DNA from: Haematobia irritans
Lineage: Eukaryota > Arthropoda > Insecta > Diptera > Muscidae
Direction: 5' to 3'
Length of the DNA: 64,000 bases
Assembly (NCBI RefSeq): GCF_050003625.1
Contig: NC_134397.1
Coordinates: 276,762,070 to 276,826,069 of the forward strand
Shown here: in pieces, positions 45,691 through 58,541 of the stretch
Position numbering within the stretch: position 1 is the stretch's first letter
Layout: every line of letters starts with the position of its first letter
Position numbers and translations under genes: made by a program
The notes under the pieces: model-generated
Told to the model about the DNA's origin: nothing
Databases searched by the model: none
What the model saw: the letters and a program-made list of their open reading frames with translations, nothing else

Positions 45691-48597
45691 TTTTCCTTCC
45701 TGGTGGTTTCACTGTTTTTTGAGTGTGGTAACAGTCAATTTCTGGAGTAGCTTTCAATATGCAAAATATTAGTAGTTGAAAGTTTAACCGATCGGAAGGA
45801 ATTTCGAGAACACCATATCTTTATATTCGAAGACCAGATCAACAAGATCTGGTTTTTTGATTTGTGTTGTTTTCAGCTATCCATTCAGCAAATTGATGGT
45901 ATTTTTCTTAAGCATAGATCCAAGCTTCGTCGGCTCTTCGACGAATAGGGATAGATAAATTATTAAAGCTAGTGTTTAATAATTTCCTTCTTCTTAGCTT
46001 TAGTTAAATCGTAATACTTATTTTTATAATAGATAATTTTTACTTTCATTTTAGATATCATAGGATGAATAAAATTTAAAAGCTTTATACCATTTGTAAT
46101 TTGGACGAAATCAATTTATTTCCTATTTTTGGTTTAAACTTTAAATTAAACTTTTCGAATAATTATTAATTTAATATTTCCCCTTGTATAAGACCCATCA
46201 TAATATAGCACCGCTAACTCTTCCTATGTGAACGTTATTATTGTTTCAATTTTGCCAGTGACAGGTTTCCCCATTTGTGTGTGTGTGTGTTTTTTTTTTC
46301 TTATAGTCTCCATAATCGATAGCATTGTTTTTAATTTGTAATTAAAATTTTGTTAAACAATTTTATCGTCGAGGATAATTGTATTCAAGTGTACGTGCCG
46401 TGGCTTGGTTTTATGTTTTATTAACTACGCCAATGCTGGAAGCCATGTTAACATAATAAACTGGCCGTTTAAAAATCTCTGAATACCGTCCATAGTGAAC
46501 GAGAGTCACTGGCCTAGCAAAGGTTTGCCGAATTCTGACATTGTAATTTATGACCGCCACACTGAGTAGCAACAGCCCGCGGTGACCATCAATGGTCTAT
46601 ATTCCGCCCTCGCAAAAGTGTTGCTATTTATACTTTGAGTACCCAAAAGTACACATATAAAATTTTTAAATTTTCAATTTATGCAAATTATTGTCTATAA
46701 ATTTAAAGGGATTGTGTGTAAATTTTTGCCGAAAGCCATACCAATGTTAATGTTTAATTTGCAAAGGACTCTGAAGCTGGCGTTGGTGGTGGTTATGGCA
46801 CGTACAAAGAACGTCGTAACCAGGTGTTGTTGCTAATGATTATACAAAAATTATTATTTTTCCGATTTTTTTTTTGCTTTTTCTGGTTTCGACACGTCTA
46901 CCTACCATCCAAAAATTAAAGGAGCGCCATTTACATTTGCACGTAGACACAAACAAACACACACTCATTCCGATATGCTCTCGATCGGGCTACATGATTT
47001 GGGTCTAAATTGAAAATTTATGTTTTTGAATTTTTGTAACCGCAAATTTTCAATTCGTTCTGCCACCTTTGCGGTGGGGCGAACAATCAGCCAAACCATC
47101 TGAATTGAAGAATCGTGGAAAAATGCATGCATGCATTCATGCAAATTATGAGAGCCAACATTTTGAGGAGGAAAAGTGTTTTGAAAAATGTGTCCGCATT
47201 TGGCGGTCACACCTGTAATGATTTGCACATACTGTGAGGTCAATATTATATTTTCATTATAATTTCACTTTATATCATTTTATATTTATTTTGAGTTTAA
47301 AAAAGTAGTCTGTTCAAGGTTACTAAGGAAAATTGTTTGAAAAAGAAGAAAAAAAGTAGGATAGAAAAAAAAATCAGAGAAAAGATGGATTTCGATTTTG
47401 AAACTTGAAATAGAAAGAATTAATATTTGTAAATTGATAAGGATATAATAAGAAGAATTTGGCTTGAAGAAATTAGAAAATATTGAGGAAAAGTATAAAG
47501 AAGCCGGAAACGTTGGCGAAAATTGATAATAAATTTCCTTTTTATTACGAATTTGGATGAGCTAAATTTATCCCATACCTCGTGGAGAGCTTATCTTTTG
47601 TGAAAAACGTAATAAATTAACATTTTTTGGATTTGGCGAATACAATCGGTTGAAGAGAGGCCAATCTGATCTATTGGACAATCAGTTGGAGATAAGCGAA
47701 TACGAAATATTGTGCCACAAAAGATACCGAGTTTACGTTCTACATATCAGTCCATTATAATTCCCGAAGTCCTGCACTACTTCTAACGTGTCCTTTACAT
47801 TGTGGATTTCTTCTACCTTATTATTCTATCGGATCGTTTCAAGATGAGAAGTTTTAGATCTTAAGTTACACTAAATACCATATTTATCTAATATTTATTC
47901 TATCCAGTTATGTCCATCGAGCTCTATACAATTGTTAATTATTATTCAGATGACCACAACCCAAATCGTCCGTCAACTGGCCAGATGACTTCGAGGGATT
48001 AAGAGGTGAGTCCATTTTTCGTTGCATCCCGTTTTGTATAAGCTCGATACTTATTGCACCACTCGATTACCTTATAAAATTAATATTTTTACATCCATTA
48101 TTAATTTCAACTACATTTTCATCAATATACGATTTGCCCATTAGTCTCTTTTACATTAAATACCATTATTTTATTCGGAAATTATGTTAATATTGGACTT
48201 TTAGATTAATAGATTTATATATATTTATAATGAATTTCTAAATTTGCGTTTTGGTTTCACGAAAGGTAAAGGATGGCGGTTAAGGACACCTTAAAAATGT
48301 CCATATCATATAATGAATATGGATTTCTTGGCTTCATGTCATTCGATTTTTTTTTTATTAAATTAGCTACCTCAAAATTTCATTTAAGTTAACGAAGCCA
48401 AACTAGTTCTCAGGGAAAGAACTCCCCATGACTGAGCACGGCCGGGGACTATAGGTAGCACTCCCGGGAGGAATAGACCTGGTGGAGAAATTTCGTTACA
48501 ATACACACAAAAAAATCATTTATTTTGCATTTTTTAGTGTTCACAAAAAAATGTTTAATTGTGGTATTCATAAATTGTATGTAAACGTTTATAAATT
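45691..48597. other. unassigned stretch, probably Beat-like intron or flank
   Basis: No mobile element family recognised. There are GC-richer patches near 46390-46600 and 48415-48490. I looked on the minus strand for the missing Beat Ig1 exon (W-Y-K/R and paired Cys) and did not find it. Open frames (for example 46965-47243) have no motif. Confidence 0.4.
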
Positions 48598-49102
48598 AAA
48601 ACAAGTAAGGAAAGTCTAAAGTCGGGCGGAGCCGACTATATTATACCGTGCACCACTTTGTAGATCTAAATTTTCGATACCATATCGCATCCGTTAAATG
48701 TGTTGGGGGCTATATATAAAGGTTTGTCCCAAATACATACATTTAAATACCACTCGATCTGGAAGAATTTGATATACTTCTACAAAATCTATAGACTCAA
48801 AATTTAAGTCGGCTAATGCACTAGGGTGGAACACAATGTTAGTAAAAAAAAAAATGGGAAACATTTAAATCTGAAGCAATTTTAAGGAAACTTCGCAAAA
48901 GTTTATTTATGATTTATCGCTCGATATATGTGTATTAGAAGTTTAGGAAAATTAGAGTGATTTTTACAACTTTTCGACTAAGCAGTGGCGATTTTACAAG
49001 GAAAATGTTGGTATTTTGACCATTTTTGTCGAAATCAGAAAAACATATATATGGGAGCTATATCTAAATCTGAACCGATTTCAACCAAATTTGGTACGCA
49101 TA

Positions 49103-50009
49103 CACGCAAAAAAATAATTCTTTCCTTCCAAACGAAATTTTAGACAAACAAAGTTCGTTTCTCATTTGCTTTTCGTTGAAAGGAAGTGCATTTGGAAGAA
49201 AAGTATATACTTTTTGTGATAAACGTTTATTCTTTTCCAGAATGTAAAAACAATTTCATAAAGACTAACTCAAAAAATTTTTTTCTGGCTAATTGCATTT
49301 TCCCTCACATCTTTCTCACTTCCACGAAGTTTTTTAGTTCTTAGCACCTTTTTCTGTAATACCAACAATGTAGAAGAAATTATACGATTTTATAAATTTT
49401 TAAATTTTTTTTACCTTTCGCCTGGACGGAGAATCGAACCGCGGACCATGCACTTTGTAAGCCAACACACTAACCACTGAGCTATGTACCTGTTATGGTC
49501 ATCAATAGATAAATATCCATATAACTTATATTTATATAGCATAGCTTGCGGCGCCCACGAACCGAATAAACAAAGTTTATTTAACAGAAACAAACATTTA
49601 GTTTGGCACCGTGGAGCAGTGGTTGCTACGTCCGACTTGCATGCCAAGGGTCGTGGGTTCGATCCCCGCTTCGACCAAAGTTTTTTTTGTTTTTTTTTTA
49701 CATATATTCCAGATATGTTCGGAAGATTCCGAAAAAATGTTCAACATTACATTGTAGTATATTAAATTTTGAACTGTAAACTGTGTCTTATTAAAGACCT
49801 AAAGTCGGAAAAGAACAGTGTTTGATATAAACGAAATGGACTGTGTTGTTGTTTCAAAAATAACTTTTTTTATTGAAAAAATAAAAATTTTGTAACAAAC
49901 GAATTTTTTTGGTGATAAAAGTTTAAAATTTTCGAAGCAATTCAAAAAACTCTAACAAAAGAAAAACTTTTTCGGTACACGTTTTCCAAACGTTTTTTTT
50001 CTTTGCGTG
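49103..50009. mobile_element. TA-flanked 907-bp MITE carrying tRNA-like modules
   Basis: The ends CACGCAAAAAAATAATTC and TTTCTTTGCGTG are flanked by TA (49101-49102, 50010-50011). The next unit of the host array (CACGCATAGCTACAATGC near 50157) shows the unoccupied TA. The interior holds the second-family SINE-like body (49280-49420) and two divergent tRNA-like heads (49425-49683). Confidence 0.85.
49425..49683. repeat. pair of head-to-head tRNA-like pol III modules
   Basis: Minus strand, 49425-49500: A box TAGCTCAGTGGTTAGTGTG and B box GGTTCGATTCTC. Plus strand, 49600-49683: A box region GTGGAGCAGTGGTTGCTACG and B box GGTTCGATCCC. About 100 bp separate them, so transcription would diverge. 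The whole module recurs in inverse orientation at 56260-56515. Neither is called a functional tRNA gene: arms outside the boxes do not pair well. Confidence 0.75.
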
Positions 50010-50850
50010 TAGCAACAATGCTAATTCTACTCCCTGTGCAAAATTTCAACTAAATCGGAGTTAAAAATTGGCCTCAGTGGTCATATGAGTGTAAATCGGG
50101 CGAAAGCTATATATGGGAGATATATCTAAATCTGAACCGATTTCAACCAAATTTGGCACGCATAGCTACAATGCTAATTCTACTCCCTGTGCAAAATTTC
50201 AATCAAATTGGGGTAAAACTCTGGCTTCTGGGACCGTATTAGTCCATATCGGGCGAAAGATATATATGGGAGCTATATCTAAATCTGAACCGATTTCAAT
50301 AAAATTTGACACACTTGACTATAGTGCTAATTGTTCTTCTTGTGCAAAATTTTAAGCAAATTAAGGTAAAACTCTGGCTTCTGGGGCCATATAAGTCCAT
50401 ATCGGCCGAAAGATATATATGGGAGCTATATCTAAATTTGAACCGATTTCTTCCAAAATCAATAGGGATCTATTCTGAGCCAAAACACATACTTGTGCCA
50501 AGTTCTAAGTCGATTGGACTAAAACTGCGACCTAGACTTTGATTACAAAAATGTGTTCACGGACAGACGGACATGGCTATATCGACTCAGGAGCCCACCC
50601 TGAGCATTTTTGCCAAAGACACCATGTGTCTATCTCGTCTCCTTCTGGGTGTTGCAAACATATGCACTAACTTATAATACCCTGTTCCACAGTGTGGAGC
50701 AGGGTATAAATACTGGTTTAGAATGACGTCGAAATATATACTTTTACATTATATTTATGAAAAGCGAACATTTTGGTTTTTTATTTTCTTTTCGTCGCAA
50801 CACTTAATTATACATACACAGAAAGGTCAACACAACTAAGAAAATATTAA

Positions 50851-51029
50851 CCCCATAATGCCCCATTTGTTTTGTCAGCTGATTAAATATTCAAAGTTAA
50901 CGACACAAAAGCAAGAAAACTAAACAAGAAAAATTTATACGGTAAAATGGAGTATATGCTGCAAAGCCTCTTAAACAGATTCAACTTAGCTTTCTTTTTA
51001 TTTTACCCTTAGTTTTCTTTTTATTTTAC
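50851..51029. mobile_element. piggyBac-type MITE, one end only
   Basis: TTAA followed by CCCCATAATGCCCCA, then a body whose complement matches 2151-2386 (for example TGATTAAATATTC, GACACAAAAGCAAGAAAAC). It ends in a TTTTATTTTACCC duplication without the second terminal repeat. Confidence 0.65.
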
Positions 51030-51330
51030 CCGGACGAAATCTTGAGTCGATCTAGCCAAATCCGTCCATCCGTCTGTCTGTGAACACATTTTTGTGATCT
51101 ATGTCGCAGTTGTAGGTCAATCGACTTCAAATTGGTCACAAGTATCTTTTTTTGGTCAGAGAAGAAACCAATTGATTGTGGAAGAAATCAGTTCAGATTC
51201 AAATATAGCACCCACATATATCTTTCGCTCGATTTGCACTCAACAATTTAACAGTGTGTTCCAAATTTGATCGAAATCAGCTCAGATTTAGACAAAGCGC
51301 CCATATGTACGTTCTTCTGAGTTTGGTCAC
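51030..51330. repeat. family C mini-me-like fragment
   Basis: Core and GTCC/GTCT run (51060-51085), then one decayed unit (CCACATATATCTTTCGCTCG) in the orientation opposite to 48598. Confidence 0.65.
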
Positions 51331-52435
51331 TCCTAAGTCGATAAATCGCAAAATGTTCTTATACTTTTAATACATATCTATCGACCGATAAATCATAAAG
51401 ACACTTTTGTGAATTTTATATATCCCATATTTTATGTTTTATGTCTAGAGATTTAATATTTTATAGTGTAAAAAATAGGTTCAGAATTTAATATACGTAT
51501 GTGGGAATAAAATTTTTTGAGGATTTGAGATTGTATTGAACATGTAGATATACAGAATGGAGCAAAGTATAATATAGTCGGACATGCCCGTTTTTAGAGT
51601 TTCCTTGCTTTTTTATTCATGTTTGAATGTAATGAACCATTGAAGTGGAATTTGTACATTAGATTAATCTTGCAAATTCACTTTTATTTAGAGTTTACTA
51701 TAGGGACTTTATTTGAATAGCGTACTACGATAAATGTTTTTTGGTTTTTCATTGAAGGTCCCACAAATCGAAATTTAATTTTGAGTTAATTATTACCACT
51801 TGAGTTTGGAATTTGAAATATTGATGCAGATTCGTTTATTTTTTTTTTTTATTCAACTGGTCCGGTAGTTCCATTTGCTAATATAGGACCACATGTCTAT
51901 GGCGATATTAACTGCTTTAAATCCTATAAAGAATATTTTAAATCCTAATGTACGATTTATAGAATGCGTTGTTAAATTAATAAAATTTACTGACACTTTG
52001 GGTTTTTGACTACCACATAAGAGCAGATGTCTCTCAATTAAACAAAAGTTAACTAACTGATCTTAATAGTTTAGACATAGCGTGTAAATGATTTAAGGAA
52101 AAATTACCCAAAAATTGTATTTAGATGAGCCAAGGCAAGATCCTTTTTTCACATTCATCCCGAGGCACAACGACATATGTCAGATAGGATTGCCATATCT
52201 AGATGTCATCCTTAAGGTGGATACTAAGTTTGAGCTTCGCCTCTACAACCAAAAAAGAACAAAATTTAAATATTTTTTCATGTACATTTGATGAGAGGTG
52301 ACTTTTTGATCTGCTGAATTCGTAAATGAGTGTTAAACATTTTTTTATGGAACAGTTTTTGAGATATCCCGTTATTTTTAGTGTTTAGTGTTAGTGTTAT
52401 TAAGAAAAAGTAACCAAGAAAAATCTATTCTGTCG
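51331..52435. other. AT-rich non-coding DNA
   Basis: Nothing recognised. Confidence 0.4.
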
Positions 52436-52906
52436 TTTTTATACCCACCATTAGAGGATGGTGATGGGGATATTCTTGATACCGCAATTTCTTTTCACAG
52501 AATTTAAGTTCATAAAGATTTGGGTAAAACTCCAGTTCCAGGAAATGTATTTACAAATTCGATTTGAAACCATTATTACTTCATCTCATTATTTTGAACA
52601 CTTGGGCGAAATGCAAAAAATTTCTCTAAAATTCAAACAAAAATTTCGTACGATTCCCAAAAATAGTAAGAATGAACTACAATATGGTTCAAATGGCACC
52701 ACGAAGTTTTCTTTTCTTTTAGTTAATTTTTCTTCTACGAGATGGTGTAATTTCGTGAGTTGCAGTTAAAAAGTATACCAGGACATTACAGTTTCCTGGT
52801 TTTAACAACGCTTTGTGGAAATCTCAAAATGTGGAGTATAATTTAGTTCAATTTTCGAAAGAGGTAGTTCATTCTTACTATATATGTTTACTTATTTTTC
52901 TATGTG
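52436..52906. mobile_element. family B head fragment followed by a GTAGTTAAACTAA-type MITE piece
   Basis: 52436-52475 has the TATACCCACCATTAGAGGAT head only. From about 52640 to 52906 the sequence matches 15455-15619 plus 17401-17497, including the unbroken site CTGGTTTTAACAACG where the hAT element at 15620 inserted. Confidence 0.65.
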
Positions 52907-54345
52907 AAGTATTCATAAGTAGAAACAGTAGAACCTCAGAGAGTTTTGAAAGCAAACTTTTATATACATTTGTTTAGATTACAAACATACATTTGTTTAG
53001 ATTACAAAAGCATAACGAAATAACATTGCTATTATTTAAATAAATAAATTCGTTGTAAGGGTTACACAAAGCCCAATGTAGATCTCAATTCAATGACCAT
53101 TGAAAACTGCAGTAGGAACATACAACAGTGTCCTTCCATGTTGCTAACCACCAACAAAGCCTTTATCAATTTTCGTTAACTTAATTAAAGCAAATTGAAA
53201 TTTGGTCAACATTGTCGCCTTTTGCTCTTACGTTTGTCAATGGTGTACAAATTTTTTGTTTCCATTTGTTTAGTCAAATGGCTGGAAAGGGACATGGAAT
53301 AGGTTTTTGAATTTATGGGACAAATGGTCCTGACATCATCACAGCCCTCATCTCTGTGGGGTATATTTGATGCAAGCATTCATTCACAGCTACCATATGT
53401 GATGACTATGAATGTGGTACATAAATGGCCAATGAATTTGTCTCTGTTTTGTTTTGTGTTTTTTTTTGTACCTCTCCATGTAAAGCAAAATATTCGTTCA
53501 CAAACAAAACGCCAAATAGCACTCGAAAATCTAAAAACTTTTCCACACAAACACAGAAAAAACCCCAATTTTTTTCTAACACACCCACATACACATATGT
53601 CAAACCACAACCACATCAGCTTGTAGCCGCAAATGCTAAAAGTGAACCAGAATACATCTTCAGGATATTCACATACCATAATCAGAAATGGGTACATTGA
53701 GCACTGAATGAATGATTTGGCCTTACAGTTGGCCATTGTTTTGCAATCTGTGAAAACAATGCAACACACACACACACAATTTAACGCCAAAGGGGTAGTC
53801 ATCCGTTCGCAATGCATTGTGCTGATGCTGATACTCAGGGCATCGGGGGGAAAATAACAATGAAATTGCATGGCACCATAGCCACATCACAACAACAAAA
53901 ATTGGAATTGGAAATATGAAAATTAACCTGACAATTGGCAGTAGGAAGAGTTACAGCCCAAGGATATTTTATGATACAAACCTATTTTGAAAAGAAAATC
54001 GAAATTATTGCTACGATGGATGAATACTAATGGAAAAAGTTGTAAATGAATGGAAATGGAATTTAAATCTAATTTAACATTGTTTTTCTACCGTAAATAT
54101 TTCTAAGAGATATGCCACTGAAATAAGCTAAAGTGAATCAGTTTCACGAACATAATGTTCCACTCTCCATATTTATGCAAAAATTTGTGAAAATTTGAGG
54201 TGGGAGTTTAATTATATCCGTGATGCTTACATTTTCAGTTAAAACAGTAATCACTTTGAAAATTGTAAAGTTGATTATTAAAAATATTATATTCAGTAAA
54301 GAAGTAATGAACTAAAAATTTTTGAGTCCTTTTATTTTGATTTCC
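52907..54345. other. low-repeat non-coding DNA
   Basis: Open frames of 90-163 codons on both strands (53315-53871) overlap each other and contain CA-rich tracts; none shows a domain. I call no gene. Confidence 0.4.
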
Positions 54346-55507
54346 GTTTTTATACCCTCCACCATAGGATGGGGGTATATTAAATTTGTCATTCCTTTTG
54401 TAACACATCGAAATATTACCCTAAGACCCCATAAAGTATATATATTCTGGGTCGTGGTGAAATTCTGAGTCGATCTGAGCATGTCCGTCCGTCCGTCCCT
54501 CCGTCTGTTGAAATCACGCTAACTTCCGAACGAAACACGCTATCGACCGATCCGTCTGAAATTTGGTACATGGTGTTAGTATATGGTCTCTAACAACCAT
54601 GCAAAAATTGGTTCACATCGGTCCATAATTATATATAGCCCCCATATAAACCGATCCCCCGATTTGGCTTGCGGAGCCTCTTAAAGAAGCACATTTCATC
54701 CGATCCGGCTGAAATTTGGTACATGGTGTTAGTATATGGTCTATAACAACCATGCAAAAATTGGTCCACATCGGTCCATAATTATATATAGCCCCCATAT
54801 AAACCGATCCCCCGATATGGCTTGCGGAGCCTCTTAAAGAAGCACATTTCATCCGATCCGGCTGAAATTTGGTACATGGTGTTAGTATATGGTCTATAAC
54901 AACCATGCAAAAATTGGTTCACATCGGTCTATAATTATATATAGCCCCCATATAAACCGATCCCCCGATTTGGCTTGCAGAGCCTCTACGAGAAACAATT
55001 TTCATCCGATGCGGCTGAAATTTGGTATATGGTGTTAACTGATTCAGTTGAAATTTGGTACATGATGTTAATATATGGCCTCAAACACCCGTGCAAAAAT
55101 TTATCGATATCGGTCCATAATTATATATAGGCCCCATATAAACCAATCCCCAGATTTGACCTCCGGAGCACCTTGGAAGAGCAAAATTCTTCCCATTCGG
55201 TTGAAATTTGGTACGTGATGTTAATATAGGGTATTCAACAACCATGCAGGAATTGGTTCCTATCAGTCCATAATAATATATTGCTCACATATAAACCGAT
55301 CCACAGATTTGACCTCCGGTGCCTTAGGAGAAGCAAAATTCATCCGATCTGGTTAAAATTTGGTACGTGGTGGTAGTATATGATATTTAACAACCATGTG
55401 AGTTGAAATTTGTGGATGACAGTCTTTCGTAGAAGTTTCTACGCAATCCATGGTGGAGGGTACATAAGATTCGGCCTGGCCGAACTTACGGCCGTATATG
55501 CTTGTTT
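54346..55507 (+). repeat. mini-me-like element, family A, copy 4 (most regular)
   Basis: Head TATACCCTCCACCATAGGAT, core, GTCCGTCCGTCCCTCCGTCT run. Array units at 54631, 54784 and 54937 are exactly 153 bp apart and nearly identical, then decayed units and the usual tail to TATATGCTTG. Because 153 is a multiple of three, a minus-strand frame stays open through two units (54613-54906) with a 51-residue periodic translation. Confidence 0.88.
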
Positions 55508-56259
55508 GTTTTATAATCGAGCTGATTCCGAATGAGTTCAAAAAAACTGTGGAATTCAGAACACCCAATCAAATAAGGAAACCCTAAAACGAGTTCCATC
55601 TTTTATGAATGATTAGTGCAATTTCTCGCTTCTTTGGCATGGAATCAATACCCAACAATTTGTGTTTTTGTTTGGCAGCCTCATTTTACACTTCCATCTT
55701 TTTATATTTTTGTTACTGGCAAGGTAGAAAATACCTTCAAATTATGATATTTTCCCCATATATGTATTACCAGATTAGGGCATTAAATCATGTACAGATC
55801 GTTCCTGAATCAAGAATAGTAGGATATTCAAGAATAAAAAAGCCTTGAATCCGCTTAAAACAAATTCATTTTGGCTCAAGTTAAGTGCTATTGGGTATAA
55901 TGTAAGCTTAAATGCGGATTGAATCAAGTACTGATTAGGTTTAAATAGAGTTTCACTTGGCGTACTTAAAAAGAGCACAAACACGATTGTAAATTTCTAA
56001 AATTAAGGAATCTGTACTTAATATTTTCGGGATTAAATTAAGAAATTTCTTCTTGGATTTAGAAAATTCGTACTTACTTTCTTTTGACACCGCTACGGCT
56101 TGAATCAAGTCAACTTTTCTCTATTAATTTTTTGGGTGTATACCAAGCACTATTTCTGACTGTAAATCTTTAATAACCCACATTTCGAAGTTTAATTATA
56201 AAAATTTAATATAGTATATATATAAATATGTAAATTAAAAAAAAATGTGTCTGGTCGGA
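55508..56259. other. non-coding, with a lone MITE end
   Basis: TTTTTTGGGTGTA at about 56126-56138 is the right end of a TA-type MITE of the CACCCAAAAAA class; its left end was not located. Nothing else seen. Confidence 0.45.
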
Positions 56260-56515
56260 GCAGGGATTGAACCCACGACCCTTTTCAAGTTAGGCGGACA
56301 TGCTAAACATTAATCCACGTGGCCAACAAATGTATGTTTCTGTTAAATAATGTTATGTTTGCATTGGCTCGTGGGCGCTGCAAACTATGCTATATAAATG
56401 TAACTTTTAACGATAATTGTCTACTGGTGACTATAACAGCTACGTGGATAGTGGGTTGACTTACAAACAGTATGGTCCTTGGTTTGATTCTCCGTCCAGG
56501 CGAAAGGTAAAATTA
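56260..56515. repeat. second copy of the head-to-head tRNA-like pair
   Basis: This is the complement of 49425-49683. Minus-strand head has B box GGGTTCAATCCC; plus-strand head has B box TGGTTTGATTCTC followed by CGTCCAGGCGAAAGG and an A-run. The shared spacer contains TATGCTATATAAATG. It is more decayed than the 49-kb copy. Confidence 0.7.
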
Positions 56516-56527
56516 AAAAAAAAAAAA

Positions 56528-57861
56528 CAAGTAAGGAAAGTCTAAAGTCGGGCGGGGCCGACTATATTATACCCTGCACCACTTTGTAGATCTAAATTCT
56601 CGATAACATATCACATCCGTCAAGTGTGTTGGGGGCTATATATAAAGGTTTGTCCCAAATACATACATTTAAATATCACTCGATTTGGAGAGAATTTGAT
56701 AGACTTTTACAAAATTTATAGACTCAAAATTTAAGTTGGCTAATGCACTAGGGTGGAACACAATTTTAGTACAAAAATATGGGAAACATTTAAATCTGAA
56801 GCAATTTTAAGGAAACTTCGCAAAAGTTTATTTATGATTTATCGCTCGATATATATGTATTAGAAGTTTAGGAAAATTAGAGTCATTTTTACAACTTTTC
56901 GACTAAACAGTCGTACTTTTTATAAAAAACTTTCGTACTTTTTTCTGAAAAATGTTCGAACTTTTAGAAAAAAAATTTATAGTCAAAAGTGCATTTGGTT
57001 GTAGTTGCAAGTGTGAAAAATGCCATCACTACTTTACATCTTAAGTTTTTGAATAATTTTTAGTTTTATTGCTTCACTTTTATTCATAGCGTGCTATCAC
57101 CCAAATGAGAAGTAGCATAGACTTGCATAAAAAATAGAATAAAGGAATACACTCAAGCACATTATAAAAGACAATTTAATGCCGCGAATGGAAATTTTAC
57201 AACTTCAATGAAACTTCTTCGTTATTTCAAAGAAAATGTTTCGTACTTTTTATGAAGAAATTTTAACGCAGAATGTTTCGTAAAATATTCGTAAAAACTT
57301 CTTCACAAAATTCATGAAATATGAAGAAAGTTTCGTTAAAAGTACGAACTTTTTACGAAGAAAAGTTAATGTAGAATGTTTCGTAGAAGTTTCGTATATT
57401 CGTAAAATGTTCTTCGTAAAATTTAAGAATATGAATGAAAATTTCGTTATTTTAATGAAGAATTCAGGAAGAATAGTTAATGAAGAATTCTTCGTAAAAT
57501 TAACGAAGAGAATTCTTTCGGTGTGGGTCCATATTAGTGCATATCGGGCGAAAGATATATATGGGAGCTATATCTAAATCTGAACCGACTTCTTCCAAAA
57601 TCAATAGGGTTCTATTCTGACCCAAATTAGGAACATGTGCCAAATTTGAAGGCGATTGGACTTAAATTGCGACCTAGACTTTGATCACAAAAATGTGTTC
57701 ACAGACAGACGGACGGACAGACGGACATGGTTATATCGACTCAGGGTCCCACCCTGAGCATTATTATCAAAGACACCATGTGTCTATCTCGTCTCCTTCT
57801 GGGTTTTACAAACATATGCACTAACTTATAATACCCTGTTCCACAGTGTGGCGCAGGGTGT
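56528..57861 (-). repeat. mini-me-like element, family C, copy 2
   Basis: ACAAGTAAGGAAAGTC head, CCTGCACCACTTTGTAGATC, units with GGGAGCTATATCTAAATCTG, then GACAGACGGACGGACAGACG and ACCCTGTTCCACAGTGTGGC. It sits in the A-run of the SINE-like sequence: the SINE body resumes right after it at 57862. Inside, about 57130-57530 is AT-rich DNA with repeated TTCGTAAAATT/ACGAAG motifs, perhaps a further MITE. Confidence 0.82.
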
Positions 57862-58150
57862 AATTATAAAATTGAATAATTTCTTCAACATTATTTGTAT
57901 TACAGAAAAAGGTGACAAGAACTAAAAAAAATCTTGGAGGTGAAAATTATGTGGGGGAATGAGCACAATCTTCGTTAGGGAAAATTCTTCCAAGTATATA
58001 ATATTTTTGGGCTCAAAATGCTTCGAAACATATAATATGTTCACATAAAACAAACATATTAATTTTTCGGCTGTATCCAATAATATGTGCGCTTCCTGCA
58101 AAATATGTTTGGAACATATCGTATGTTAGAGAAGCGGTTTTTTTAGGGTG
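57862..58150. mobile_element. SINE-like body remainder and right end of a TA-type MITE
   Basis: 57862-57960 continues the second-family body (TTTCTTCAACATTATTTGTA, TTACAGAAAAAGGTG). 57990-58150 has ATATGTTTGG-type arms and ends GGTTTTTTTAGGGTG before TA, as in 27709-28685. Confidence 0.7.
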
Positions 58151-58361
58151 TATGAGTAGGAGACGCCTCCCAAATCAAATATTATTATTCTACTGTTCCC
58201 TCAAGAAGTCTTCCTAAGTCTCCTGAAAATTACAGAAATCATTAGTTATCACCCCAACCAATTACCAAATAAATGCGGTGGTCAGTTCTTTCAGAGGATA
58301 ATAACTGATGCGCACAAATAAAGTTGAGAATGTATGTGTGAGAAAAAATACCTCCTTTTTA

Positions 58362-58541
58362 TAGCCGTTCCAGTGAAACCACTTAGAGAAGCTTTGAAAC
58401 CCTCAGAAATGTCACCAGCATTACTGAGGTGGGATTATCCAACGCTGAAAAACTTTTTGGTATTCGGTCGATGCAGGAATCAAACCCACGACCTTGTGTA
58501 TGCAAGGCGGGCATGCTAACCATTGCACTACGGTGGCTCCC
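58362..58541 (-). mobile_element. SINE head and half body (first family)
   Basis: Complement of about 2517-2700: B box GGTTTGATTCC, A box region, ending GGTGGCTCCCG. The tail half is missing. Confidence 0.8.

Larger units (their letters stand above)
48598..50709 (-). repeat. mini-me-like element, family C, copy 1, split by a MITE
   Basis: The left end is ACAAGTAAGGAAAGTC, AAAGTCGGGCGG, TTATACCGTGCACCACTTTG. Tandem units with TATATGGGAGCTATATCTAA occur near 49050, 50111, 50265 and 50417 (about 152-154 bp apart outside the insertion). The right end has the inverse core, GACAGACGGACATGGC, then ACCCTGTTCCACAGTGTGGA and GCAGGGTATAAA. A 907-bp MITE is inserted at 49103-50009. Confidence 0.85.

Noticed and set aside
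48415..48490. LTR or retrotransposon end (GC-rich patch with CCCGGGAGG)
   Set aside because: No matching second repeat, primer-binding site or coding sequence could be found.
49605..49683. Functional tRNA gene
   Set aside because: A and B boxes are good but the acceptor and anticodon arms do not pair, there is no terminator in the right place, and the sequence recurs inside MITEs; it is SINE-like. The same applies to 2520-2595 and 28276-28330.
53315..53871. Protein-coding gene on either strand (163-codon and 103-codon frames)
   Set aside because: Overlapping frames on both strands, simple CA-rich sequence, no domain, signal or splice support.
54613..54906. Apparent 51-residue repeat protein in the mini-me-like arrays (also 10670-10963, 50113-50355, 60618-61166)
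   Set aside because: The frames stay open only where unit length is a multiple of three, start and stop at array edges, and show no codon-level constraint visible by eye; they follow from the DNA repeat. Kept only as evidence that the families are homologous.
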